Source: Phocaeicola coprophilus (GTDB taxonomy: Bacteria > Bacteroidota > Bacteroidia > Bacteroidales > Bacteroidaceae). From it: a stretch of 64,000 bases of DNA. The notes under the pieces were generated by a model, which was not told the origin of the DNA, ran no database searches, and saw only the letters and a list, made by a program, of their open reading frames with translations. Of this stretch, positions 36,123-44,159 are shown piece after piece. The position numbers and the translations under genes are program-made. Positions within the stretch are counted from its first letter, which is position 1. Each line of letters begins with the position of its first letter. The stretch lies in assembly GCA_016900015.1 (NCBI GenBank), contig JACJJM010000012.1, positions 40,041 to 104,040 on the forward strand. The letters are read 5' to 3'.

Positions 36123-36953
36123 ATGGAAACCATCAACTTCAACCTCTTAAATGGAAAAGTCGGCATATTGCTCTGCACATCGGGCAGCCGGCAAGTACTC
36201 GTCAACGGCCAGTTCTACCACATCAAAAAAGGTATGGTCTGTTTCCACTCTCCGCTCATTTCCATCTACGAGCTTTCCAGGGATGACGCTTATGAAGAAC
36301 TGTCCATCAGCGATGACATCGAAGTGTTCTATCCGGTATTCAAAGCCTTCTATGACTTAATTATAGGACTTAGTCTACCCAACAAGCCTTGCATCCTGCT
36401 CGATGAGAAACATATCAACCTCTTCCGACAACGTTGTTCACTCATCGAATCCGAGAAACGTGAACTCCCCACTCTCCAAGACAAAGGAGAGAAGTTGTTG
36501 TCAAGACACATCATCCAGTTGCTTGAACGAGAGACCATCCTGGAGTTCCTCCGCTTCTTTTGGAAAAGCCGGGCTGTCAAGTTCGAACCGGCCAAGAAAA
36601 AAGAAACCATCACATTCCGCTTCATTTATTCTCTCCTTGTACACTGCAAGACACAACGTCACGTAGATTTCTACGCCCGAGAAATCAACCTCTCACAAGG
36701 ACATTTCACCCGCATCATCAAAGAACAGACCGGCAAGACACCAGCCCAATGGATTGCTGAAATGACTATCATCGATGCCAAGCTGCTGCTGGCCCAGTCG
36801 GACAAAAGCATCAAAGAAGTGGCCGCGGAACTGCATTTCCCCGAACAATTCACCTTCCGGAAGTTTTTCAAGACGCATGTGGGCCTCTCGCCCAAGGACT
36901 ACCGGCTGCGTAACCGGCAAAAAAACGCGGACGACACGCCCCGCGCCGACTGA
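36123..36953 (+). CDS. AraC-family transcription regulator
   Basis: 276 residues. The N-terminal part (1-165) is a ligand or dimer domain of no clear family (METINFNLLNGKVGILLCTSGSRQVL). The C-terminal AraC DNA-binding domain is at about 175-265 with both helix-turn-helix motifs: HVDFYAREINLSQGHFTRIIKEQTGKTPAQW and KSIKEVAAELHFPEQFTFRKFFKTHVGLSPKDYR. It is divergent from the tolC-hlyD-ABC operon, across 143 bp, and is the obvious candidate to control it. The promoter sits so close to the ATG that the mRNA may be leaderless. Confidence 0.9.
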   Translation: METINFNLLNGKVGILLCTSGSRQVLVNGQFYHIKKGMVCFHSPLISIYELSRDDAYEELSISDDIEVFYPVFKAFYDLIIGLSLPNKPCILLDEKHINLFRQRCSLIESEKRELPTLQDKGEKLLSRHIIQLLERETILEFLRFFWKSRAVKFEPAKKKETITFRFIYSLLVHCKTQRHVDFYAREINLSQGHFTRIIKEQTGKTPAQWIAEMTIIDAKLLLAQSDKSIKEVAAELHFPEQFTFRKFFKTHVGLSPKDYRLRNRQKNADDTPRAD

Positions 36954-37025
36954 TGCTCCTGGCAATCAAGAAACGGCAACAGAGTTCGTATCGCCCGCGT
37001 GGCAATCATAATAAAGCTTATTAGA

Positions 37026-37835
37026 CTATTCTCCTTCCATTTTCCTCTTTACAAACTCCATCTTCAAGTTGGCTTCCTTCTGCTCCTTCTTTATCTGTTC
37101 GATGGCCGCAAGCACTTGGGCCAGGTCATAGACCTCGGCGATGGCCCGGCGGTCGGAAGGCAAGAGGTTCATGCGATAGGTGCGCTCGCCCAGAAACTCC
37201 ACACGGATGGGGTCTTCGCGGTGCATCACGATGAAATCTATCACGCTGCTGTCCTGCCCCAGCACATAGTCGGCTTTCTCTATCTGCCAGCCCAAGTCCG
37301 AAGTCTCATAGACATCACGCGAGGGAGGCGTCTGTGCAAACGTGTCGCCCGACATCACCTTCACCGCCGTATGGTGTATGTTGCGCTTGCCGCAATAGAT
37401 GGACGTGAGGCTCATCACTCCCCGTTCGCTCACCTGCGCACGGAGAAAAGTGCGGTTGGCATTCCTCTCCACGGTCTGCGACGGGCTGAAATAGTTGCCC
37501 ACATCCTGATAGGCCGTGTCCTTCTCCAGCACATAACGCCCCTTGATGGAGTCGAGCACGGCCGTCTTGGCCCGGTAGGCACTGTCCAGATAGGCCAGCG
37601 TGCGGGTCTGCTCCTTCAGTTCGATTTGCTGCATGAGCTTGATGCCCGCGCGGCGTGCCTCCACCGCCTTGGGATAGAGCGTGCGTATGCTGTCGATTTG
37701 CGACTTGGCTTCGCTGTACGCTCCGGCCTGCAACAGCTCCTGGGCACGCTGCAAATAGGGCTGTGCCTTCTCCTCGTAATTGCTGCACGCAGCCAAGAGC
37801 ACTGCCAGGCAGCCTATAAAGCATGTTCGTTTCAT
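37026..37835 (-). CDS. lipoprotein of unknown function with TPR-like N-terminus
   Basis: 269 residues from the ATG at 37835 (MKRTCFIGCLAVLLAACSN, lipobox Cys17); the frame extends 14 codons further upstream but the signal peptide decides the start. Residues 20-75 (YLQRAQELLQAGAYSEAKSQIDSIRTLYPKAVEARR) look like a tetratricopeptide-type helical pair. The remainder has a beta-rich section and a charged C-terminal helix (VLAAIEQIKKEQKEANLKMEFVKRKM). Conserved in Bacteroidales by impression only; no function assigned. It stands alone on the minus strand. Confidence 0.75.
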   Translation of the reverse strand: MKRTCFIGCLAVLLAACSNYEEKAQPYLQRAQELLQAGAYSEAKSQIDSIRTLYPKAVEARRAGIKLMQQIELKEQTRTLAYLDSAYRAKTAVLDSIKGRYVLEKDTAYQDVGNYFSPSQTVERNANRTFLRAQVSERGVMSLTSIYCGKRNIHHTAVKVMSGDTFAQTPPSRDVYETSDLGWQIEKADYVLGQDSSVIDFIVMHREDPIRVEFLGERTYRMNLLPSDRRAIAEVYDLAQVLAAIEQIKKEQKEANLKMEFVKRKMEGE

Positions 37836-38089
37836 CTGTCTTTCTATGAAGTTTTGTGGTCCGACAAAAATACGCATTTATTTGGATTGCACCAGCCTTC
37901 TTGCCGGACTTTCCGGAGACAAGCGGAAAAAGAAGGCCATTCGTGGGACACAAGACGCCGTATATGCCTTACCATCTTAAATAGGGCCACTGTTTTTTCA
38001 TCCGCCAATCAGCTGGCATACGGAACTCATCAGGTAAATATATGATACAAACATTCCGTCCACACCACTCCGTCCGCAAAGCACCTAAA

Positions 38090-38177
38090 CTCCGCCCGCG
38101 CTTCCCCTCCTTTCCGTTCGAGCACGGAATAGAGTCGAGGCCCGGCCGGCCTCCTTTCCGCTCCCGCTCCGAATAGA
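38090..38177. repeat. GC-rich dispersed palindromic repeat, copy 4
   Basis: Contains TCCGCCCGCG, CCCCTCCTTTCCG, AGCACGGAATAGAGTC, the palindrome GGCCGGCC, CCTCCTTTCCG and CTCCGAATAGAG. Modules are shared with the other copies but the long arms have decayed. Confidence 0.6.
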
Positions 38178-38381
38178 GGCACAGCCCATGGGAAAACAAG
38201 GCTTCGAAAGACGAGCATCAACACACTTACTACCAACCTCTTACAATTCAGCTCCGGAGACTTGGACAGAAACATCGTCACGACCCCCGACATCATCTGA
38301 GGGCGAGGAAGGGACTTGCGAAAACTATCAACATACACAGGGGAAGTAACGGGTAAAAATCAATCGGAGACATGTCCCGGA

Positions 38382-38413
38382 TTTGGGCGAAACGGTTTTT
38401 CCCCGTAACTTTG
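38382..38413 (+). promoter_or_regulatory. strong consensus promoter upstream of cca
   Basis: TTTG at 38382-38385 and TAACTTTG at 38406-38413, spaced 20 bp, the best match to the Bacteroidota consensus outside the tRNA promoter. Transcription should start near 38420, about 240 nt before the cca ATG. Confidence 0.7.
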
Positions 38414-38416
38414 CGC

Positions 38417-38590
38417 CACGATAGAAACGGTTTTGAATATATCGTGCGATGATTGGGAGTGCGTTCTTGAGTCGTTTTTACTTTTGTGAAGAGGAAGATA
38501 GCGGGCTATCTGACGAAGAACAGAAGCGAAAAGAGTCCAAAAATCGCCCAAAGCGCACACGAAAACGAAAACATCAAGTCGAGACAAACG
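38417..38590 (+). ncRNA. candidate structured RNA or long cca leader
   Basis: Right after the promoter a 7-bp perfect hairpin can form (38417-38423 with 38440-38446). Next comes an elongated, interrupted stem: 38459-38462 with 38555-38558, 38463-38467 with 38517-38521, 38472-38474 with 38514-38516, and an apical hairpin 38496-38501 with 38506-38511. The long bulged rod recalls 6S RNA in outline, but I could not match conserved 6S bases, and no terminator is evident before cca. It may equally be a 5' leader of cca. The 3' end is arbitrary. Confidence 0.3.
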
Positions 38591-38660
38591 TTATATAGAA
38601 ATTCAAAACAGTTTCTTATTATATATAAGGTAGCATCTATTTAAGAAATACGGAAAGACA

Positions 38661-40100
38661 ATGATAGAACTGACGCAGCAAGACCTCATCGAACGATTCG
38701 ACAAACCCATCTTCCACAAAATCTCCGAGACGGCCGACGAGCTGGGACTGGAGTGCTACGCCGTGGGCGGATACGTGCGCGACCTCTTCCTCGAACGTCC
38801 CTCGCAGGACATCGACGTCGTCGTCGTGGGCAGCGGCATCGCGATGGCCGAGGCGCTCGGGCAGAAATTGGGCAAGAAGGCGCATGTGTCGGTGTTTCGC
38901 AACTTCGGCACGGCCCAAGTGAAGTGCGGCTCGCTCGAAGTGGAGTTCGTGGGCGCACGCCGCGAATCCTATTCGCACGACTCGCGCAAGCCCATCGTCG
39001 AAGACGGCACGCTGGAGGACGACCAGAACCGACGCGACTTCACCATCAATGCCCTGGCCGTCTGCCTCAACCGGGCACGCTACGGCGAACTGGTCGACCC
39101 CTTCGACGGGCTGGCCGACATGAAGGAGAAGACCATCCGCACGCCGCTCGACCCGGACATCACCTTCAGCGACGACCCCCTGCGCATGATGCGCTGCGTG
39201 CGCTTCGCCACGCAACTGAATTTCTACATCGACGACGAGACGTTCGAGGCCCTCATGCGCAACAAGGAACGCATCCGCATCATCTCGCGCGAACGTATCG
39301 CCGAGGAGTTGAACAAAATCCTGCTCGCGCCCGTCCCCTCGAAAGGCTTCGTCGAGCTGGACCGCTGCGGACTGCTGGAGCTCATCTTCCCCGAACTCGT
39401 CGCGCTGCAAGGCGTGGAGACCATCCAGGGGCGCGGCCACAAGGACAATTTCTATCACACGCTGGAGGTCGTGGACAACATCGCCCGCATGACAGACAAC
39501 CTGTGGCTGCGCTGGGCAGCCCTGCTGCACGACATCGGCAAACCGCGCACGAAACGCTGGGAACCGCGCGTCGGCTGGACGTTCCACAACCATAATTATG
39601 TGGGTGAAAAGATGGTGCCCGACCTCTTCCGGCGCATGAAGCTGCCGATGAACGAAAAAATGAAGTACGTCCAGAAGCTCGTCGGGCTGCACATGCGCCC
39701 CATCGTCATCGCCGACGACGTGGTGACCGACTCGGCCGTGCGCCGGCTGCTGTTCGAAGCGGGTGACGACATCGACGACCTCATGACACTGTGCGAAGCC
39801 GACATCACGTCCAAGAACCAGGTGCGCAAGCAGCAATTCCTCGACAACTTCAAGCTCGTGCGCCAGAAACTGAAGGACTTGGAAGAACGCGACCGCATCC
39901 GCAATTTCCAGCCTCCCGTGACGGGCGAGGAAATCATGCGTGTGTTCGACCTGCCGCCTTGCCGCGAAGTGGGCTCGCTGAAAAGCTCCATCAAGGACGC
40001 CATCCTCGACGGCGTCATCCCCAACGAACACGACGCAGCCTACGCCTTCATGCTGAAGAAAGCAGCGAAAATGGGGCTTACTCCGAAAAAGGAATGCTAA
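38661..40100 (+). CDS. cca: CCA-adding tRNA nucleotidyltransferase with HD domain
   Basis: 479 residues. It adds or repairs the 3' CCA of tRNAs. The class II nucleotidyltransferase head has YAVGGYVRDLFL (Gly-Gly motif) and the catalytic DIDVVVVG near 50-57; then RRDFTINALAV and the RNA-binding segment DDPLRMMRCVRFA. The C-terminal HD phosphohydrolase-like domain has FYHTLEVVDNI, LLHDIGKP and FHNHNYVG. The tRNA-Val genes in this window do not encode CCA, consistent with a need for this enzyme. PcnB-type poly(A) polymerases share the fold; the HD domain and length favour Cca. Confidence 0.9.
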   Translation: MIELTQQDLIERFDKPIFHKISETADELGLECYAVGGYVRDLFLERPSQDIDVVVVGSGIAMAEALGQKLGKKAHVSVFRNFGTAQVKCGSLEVEFVGARRESYSHDSRKPIVEDGTLEDDQNRRDFTINALAVCLNRARYGELVDPFDGLADMKEKTIRTPLDPDITFSDDPLRMMRCVRFATQLNFYIDDETFEALMRNKERIRIISRERIAEELNKILLAPVPSKGFVELDRCGLLELIFPELVALQGVETIQGRGHKDNFYHTLEVVDNIARMTDNLWLRWAALLHDIGKPRTKRWEPRVGWTFHNHNYVGEKMVPDLFRRMKLPMNEKMKYVQKLVGLHMRPIVIADDVVTDSAVRRLLFEAGDDIDDLMTLCEADITSKNQVRKQQFLDNFKLVRQKLKDLEERDRIRNFQPPVTGEEIMRVFDLPPCREVGSLKSSIKDAILDGVIPNEHDAAYAFMLKKAAKMGLTPKKEC

Positions 40101-40165
40101 AATAAGGCCTTATCCATGCGCGGCAATCAATTCTTTTGTATATTTGCTGCATAAATATAACAACC

Positions 40166-41128
40166 ATGAAAAAGACTATACGTGCATGGCTCAGCATCCT
40201 ATTGGGATGCACCATATTGGCCTCTGGCTTCGTTTTCTTCATCAACCCCTACAACATCGTGCCGGGGGGAGTCTACGGCGCGAGCATCGTGCTCCACAAC
40301 CTGTTCCCGTCCATCCAGGTGGGAACGTTCGGCTACATGTTTGACATCCCGCTGCTCATCCTCTCGGTCGTGCTTCTGGGAGCCAAGCTCGGCACGCGCA
40401 CCATCGCGGCCGCCCTGACCACCCCGCTCATCATGAATGTCATCTCCAAACTGGTCTATCCCACCCAGGAAGCATTGGAAAAGCTCGACCCGGCCCAACT
40501 GCTGGGCGGCACGCTTAACATGAGCGACCACCTGATGCTGACTTCCGTCATCGGAGCAGCCGTCATCGGCGTCGGCACGGGCATCGTCGTACGCAACCAG
40601 GCCACCACGGGCGGCACCGACATCGTCGGCATGCTGCTCCAGAAATATGCCCACATCCGCTTCTCGAACGCCATCCTGCTGGCCGACGGCACCGTGGTGT
40701 GTTTCGGCTTGCTGGTCATCGGCTTCGGCATCGGCAGCGCCAACGACGTCAGCCAGCCGTCCTGGCATTTGTCACTCTATTCCCTCATCGCCATCTTCGT
40801 CACGTCGCGCGTCATCGCCTTTATGATCAACGGCGCCAAGAATGACAAGCTCATCTTCGTCATCAGCGACAGACACCTGGAAGACCTGCGCCAATACATC
40901 CTCCGCGACTTGGACCGCACAGGTACCTACATCAAGAGCAGCGGTGTCTACACGGGAGAAGACAAGGAAATGCTGTTCCTCGTCATCAGTTACAAGGAAG
41001 TGACAGGACTGAAACTGAAAATCAAGGAAGTCGACCCCACAGCGTTCGTCGTCGTGACCGATGCCTACGACACCTTCGGCGCCGGTTGGAAAGAACTTCC
41101 CTCACCCAACGAAGTGCAGCCGGAATAG
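40166..41128 (+). CDS. YitT-family membrane protein with DUF2179 domain
   Basis: 320 residues from the ATG at 40166 (MKKTIRAWLSILLGCTILA); a start ten codons upstream is less likely because a TATATTTG -7 box lies at 40139-40146. About five or six membrane helices (20-210; GFVFFINPYNIVPGGVYGASIVLHNLF and TGIVVRNQATTGGTDIVGMLLQKY are typical YitT segments) are followed by a cytoplasmic DUF2179 domain (about 235-310). The function of the family is not established; transport has been suggested. Probably a single-gene unit. Confidence 0.9.
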   Translation: MKKTIRAWLSILLGCTILASGFVFFINPYNIVPGGVYGASIVLHNLFPSIQVGTFGYMFDIPLLILSVVLLGAKLGTRTIAAALTTPLIMNVISKLVYPTQEALEKLDPAQLLGGTLNMSDHLMLTSVIGAAVIGVGTGIVVRNQATTGGTDIVGMLLQKYAHIRFSNAILLADGTVVCFGLLVIGFGIGSANDVSQPSWHLSLYSLIAIFVTSRVIAFMINGAKNDKLIFVISDRHLEDLRQYILRDLDRTGTYIKSSGVYTGEDKEMLFLVISYKEVTGLKLKIKEVDPTAFVVVTDAYDTFGAGWKELPSPNEVQPE

Positions 41129-41215
41129 GAGAAAAGGGAGCTCCGGAGGCATTTGTCCGTCTGAAAGTTGCATGCCACGCAAAATAAGTGTAACATTGCA
41201 AAAAACCCTATCATC

Positions 41216-42298
41216 ATGAGACGACAACTGACAGCTATCCTCGCCGGCCTCCTCCTTCTGGGCGCCGGCATCACAGAAACAAAAGCGTGCACGGGCATCA
41301 CCCTGAAGACACCCGACGGCAAGCCCGTCCTGGCCCGCACCATCGAGTGGGGCGGAAGCGACCTCAACAGCCAATACGTCATCGTCCCCCGGGGCTACAG
41401 GCAACAGTCCTACGTCCCCGGAGGCGTCGACGGCATGAAATTCGAAGCACGCTATGGCTATGTGGGGCTGGCCGTGGAGCAGAAAGAATTCGTGGCCGAA
41501 GGAGTGAACGAAAAAGGACTTTCCGCCGGCTTGTTCTACTTCCCGAACTATGGGAGCTATGAGACCTATGCTCCGGCAAAGAAAGACAGCAGCATCGCCG
41601 ACCTGCAACTGGTGAGCTGGATTCTGGGGAGTTGCACGACCGTGGACGAAGTGCAGGAATCCATCGCCCAAGTGCACGTCGTCGCCGTTGACCCGCGTGC
41701 ATCGACCGTCCACTGGCGCTTCGCCGACCCGTCAGGCCGGCAAGTGGTGCTGGAAATCATCGACGGGAAGCCCCGCTTCTATGAGAACAAACTGGGCGTG
41801 CTGACCAACTCCCCCGGATTCGAATGGCAACTGACCAACCTGAACAACTATGTCAACCTCTTCCCCGGAAGCGCTCCGACCCAGCAACTCGGCTCGACCC
41901 TCCTGGCCCCCTTCGGCGCAGGGAGCGGATTCCTGGGCATCCCCGGCGACGTGACTCCTCCCTCGCGCTTCGTGCGGGCAGCCTTCTACCAGGCCACAGC
42001 CCCGCAAGCGCCATCGGCAGAAGAAGCCGTGCGCCAGTGTTTCCAGATACTGAACAACTTCGACATCCCCATCGGCATCGAGAGTGCACGCGGAGAAAAG
42101 ACATCCGGGCTGCCCAGCGCGACCCAATGGACATCGGCCACAGACCCGACAAACCGTGTCATCTACTACCGCACGATGCGTGACAGCCGCATCCGGAGCA
42201 TCGACTTGAAAGCCATCGACTTCGCTCATGTCGCCTACCGTGCTGTCCCGCTCGACAACGTCGACCGCCAACCCATCGAGCCGATAGACATCCACTAA
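41216..42298 (+). CDS. linear amide C-N hydrolase (choloylglycine hydrolase / penicillin V acylase family)
   Basis: 360 residues from the ATG at 41216, which begins a signal peptide (MRRQLTAILAGLLLLGAGITETKA). Cleavage before Cys25 would expose the N-terminal nucleophile Cys of the Ntn-hydrolase fold (CTGITLKTPDGKPVLARTIEWGG, with the conserved Arg near 41 and an acidic residue at 44). Further family positions are the Asn in VLTNSPGFEWQLTNLNNY and the Arg in PSRFVRAAFYQ. It hydrolyses an amide such as a bile-salt conjugate, N-acyl amino acid or penicillin V, in the periplasm. Bile salt hydrolysis cannot be claimed from sequence alone. A terminator-like stem follows at 42327-42364. Confidence 0.88.
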   Translation: MRRQLTAILAGLLLLGAGITETKACTGITLKTPDGKPVLARTIEWGGSDLNSQYVIVPRGYRQQSYVPGGVDGMKFEARYGYVGLAVEQKEFVAEGVNEKGLSAGLFYFPNYGSYETYAPAKKDSSIADLQLVSWILGSCTTVDEVQESIAQVHVVAVDPRASTVHWRFADPSGRQVVLEIIDGKPRFYENKLGVLTNSPGFEWQLTNLNNYVNLFPGSAPTQQLGSTLLAPFGAGSGFLGIPGDVTPPSRFVRAAFYQATAPQAPSAEEAVRQCFQILNNFDIPIGIESARGEKTSGLPSATQWTSATDPTNRVIYYRTMRDSRIRSIDLKAIDFAHVAYRAVPLDNVDRQPIEPIDIH

Positions 42299-42326
42299 AA
42301 GTTTCAGCCCCCGGGCATACCAACCT

Positions 42327-42368
42327 AACGGATTATCACCTACCTTTGCAGGCGATAATCCGTTTTTC
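42327..42368 (+). terminator. terminator after the linear amide hydrolase, with a -7 box in its loop
   Basis: Perfect 11-bp stem: AACGGATTATC at 42327-42337 and its complement at 42354-42364, followed by TTTCTTT. The loop contains TACCTTTG (42341-42348), a match to the -7 element, so the site could both end one transcript and start that of the small DUF4250 gene. Confidence 0.65.
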
Positions 42369-42389
42369 TTTAAATCAACGACAAAAACA

Positions 42390-42566
42390 ATGGAACTTCC
42401 CAAAGACCCGATGATGCTCTACAGCTTCATCAACACCAAACTACGCGACTGCTATCCATCCCTCGACGCACTCTGCAACGACCTGCAAGTCAGCAAACAA
42501 GAAATCGTCCGCCAACTAGGCGAAGCCGGTTTCGAATACAGCGCCGAACACAACCGGTTCTGGTGA
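42390..42566 (+). CDS. DUF4250-type small protein
   Basis: 58 residues: MELPKDPMMLYSFINTKLRD at the start and an ending of AEHNRFW. The LPKDP-ML-S-F-NTKLRD pattern fits the DUF4250 family of short cytosolic proteins found in many gut bacteria; function unknown. The middle (SLDALCNDLQVSKQEIVRQL) reads like a small helix-turn-helix. It lies 92 bp after the hydrolase gene, behind a terminator with a possible promoter in its loop. Confidence 0.8.
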   Translation: MELPKDPMMLYSFINTKLRDCYPSLDALCNDLQVSKQEIVRQLGEAGFEYSAEHNRFW

Positions 42567-42646
42567 AACCATCCGCTTATTGAACTCTTTTACTTAAAAT
42601 ATACAAAAGTTTTAGGATACTTCGCCGTGTGTATATGTTTCCTTCC

Positions 42647-42654
42647 TATATTTG
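42647..42654 (+). promoter_or_regulatory. candidate -7 element upstream of the CorC-type gene
   Basis: TATATTTG, with no good TTTG at -33. It lies 200 bp before the gene at 42854 and exactly 6 bp before a 34-codon open frame (42661-42765). Between that frame and 42854 nothing else is seen. Confidence 0.35.
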
Positions 42655-42853
42655 TGACAAATGAAACGAAATACACACATAGACTCTTTCTTCGGCACGA
42701 AAAACAAGAGAAGCCACAACTTTCAGTTTGTGATGTTGGTAAGGAGCTACCCGCTTCGTGCCTGAATCCCTATCCACCCCATTATCATCCGGACAGATTC
42801 TCCCAATCAATGAACATAACCATTCTAATATATATACCAATACACCCTAACTT

Positions 42854-44155
42854 ATGGACGAAATAGCCATAATCCTGATACTTATCTTACTCAACGGCAT
42901 ATTTGCCATGTCTGAAATTGCCGTCATCTCGGCACGCAAATCCAGTCTGTCAACCGACCTCAAGAAGGGCAGCAAATCAGCCAAGATGGCACTAAAACTG
43001 GCTAACGACCCCGACCGCTTCCTCTCCACGGTGCAAATCGGCATCACGCTCATCGGTATCCTGACGGGTATCTACTCCGGAGCTTCGCTGGCCGACGACT
43101 TCTCCGACCTGCTGACAAGCGCCGGTTTTCCACAAGCATACGCCCGCTTGACAGCCCAGACCATCATCATCATCCTGGTGACGTATCTCAGCATCATCTT
43201 CGGAGAACTTGTACCGAAACGCATCGGTTTGAGCATGGCTGAAAAAGCCTCCAAAGCCGTAGCCCGCCCCATGTATTTCCTTTCAGTCATCGCAGCCCCG
43301 TTCGTCTGGATATTGGCCAAGAGCACGGAAGCCATGTTCAACCTGCTGGGCATCAAGGAAGCCGAAAGCAAGGTGACGGAGGAAGAAATCAAGTCCATCG
43401 TGCAAGAAGGCAAGGAAGATGGTGAAGTGCAGGAAGTGGAACAAGACATCGTCGAACGCGTATTCCTTTTGGGCGACCTGAAGGTCAGCTCGCTCATGAC
43501 CCACCGCTCCGACATCGTAGCGCTCGACATACACAACAACGAAGAGGAAATCAAAGCCATCCTGGAAGAAAATCTCTATGAGACTTATCCCGTCATCGAC
43601 CGCACGTTTGACAACACGCTGGGCATCGTCGGCCTGAAAGACCTCATCTTCCGTTTCGGACAGAAGAATGCATTCAAACTTGAAGAAGTGGTGCGCCCGG
43701 CAACTTATTTCCACGACAACATGAGCGTCTATAAAGCTCTGGAACAGATGAAGGAGCACCGCCTCAGCCAAGCATTCATCTGCGACGAATTCGGCAGTTT
43801 CCAAGGCATCATCACCTTGAAAGACATCCTCGGCGGACTGGTGGGCACCATCGAAGGGACCACAGACGAACCGGAAATCATCAAACGCAACGAGTCGGAC
43901 AGCTGGCTGGTCGACGGACAGTGCACATTCTACAACTTCCTGTCCTACTTCGACCAGGAAGACCTCTACGACAGCGACAGCAATTACAGCACCGTGGGCG
44001 GCCTCATCCTCGAGCTGCTCGAACACATCCCCCAATCGGGAGAACAAGTCGACTGGAAAGGTTTCCACTTCGAGATAGTCGATATGGACGGAGCGCGTAT
44101 CGACAAGGTGCTCGTCACAGCTGATGCGAACATCCTGCAAGGCAACATCGGTTAA
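42854..44155 (+). CDS. CNNM/HlyC-CorC-type membrane transporter
   Basis: 433 residues. The N-terminal DUF21 (CNNM) membrane domain covers about 1-190 with four hydrophobic segments (MDEIAIILILILLNGIFAMSEIAVISARKSSL at the start). Two CBS motifs follow (about 205-330; VSSLMTHRSDIVALDIHNNEEEI and MSVYKALEQMKEHRLSQAFICDEFGSFQGIITLKDIL). A CorC/HlyC C-terminal domain ends the protein (YNFLSYFDQEDLYDS, STVGGLILELLEHIPQSGEQV, IDKVLVTA). The family handles magnesium or cobalt efflux; the hemolysin name is historical. The next gene starts 4 bp on. Confidence 0.92.
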   Translation: MDEIAIILILILLNGIFAMSEIAVISARKSSLSTDLKKGSKSAKMALKLANDPDRFLSTVQIGITLIGILTGIYSGASLADDFSDLLTSAGFPQAYARLTAQTIIIILVTYLSIIFGELVPKRIGLSMAEKASKAVARPMYFLSVIAAPFVWILAKSTEAMFNLLGIKEAESKVTEEEIKSIVQEGKEDGEVQEVEQDIVERVFLLGDLKVSSLMTHRSDIVALDIHNNEEEIKAILEENLYETYPVIDRTFDNTLGIVGLKDLIFRFGQKNAFKLEEVVRPATYFHDNMSVYKALEQMKEHRLSQAFICDEFGSFQGIITLKDILGGLVGTIEGTTDEPEIIKRNESDSWLVDGQCTFYNFLSYFDQEDLYDSDSNYSTVGGLILELLEHIPQSGEQVDWKGFHFEIVDMDGARIDKVLVTADANILQGNIG

Positions 44156-44159
44156 GGGC

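Larger units (their letters stand above)
37836..38660. other. 825-bp intergenic region with repeat, strong promoter and structured leader
   Basis: It contains copy 4 of the GC-rich palindromic repeat (38090-38177), the promoter at 38382-38413 and a stretch after it with extended secondary structure (see the ncRNA entry). No open frame here has a believable start or product. Confidence 0.55.

Noticed and set aside
38637..40031. 464-codon open frame on the minus strand
   Set aside because: Antisense to cca, which has complete nucleotidyltransferase and HD motifs.
41216..42298. Calling the amide hydrolase a bile salt hydrolase
   Set aside because: The N-terminal Cys and fold are clear, but penicillin V acylases and other amide hydrolases share them; specificity cannot be read from the sequence by eye.
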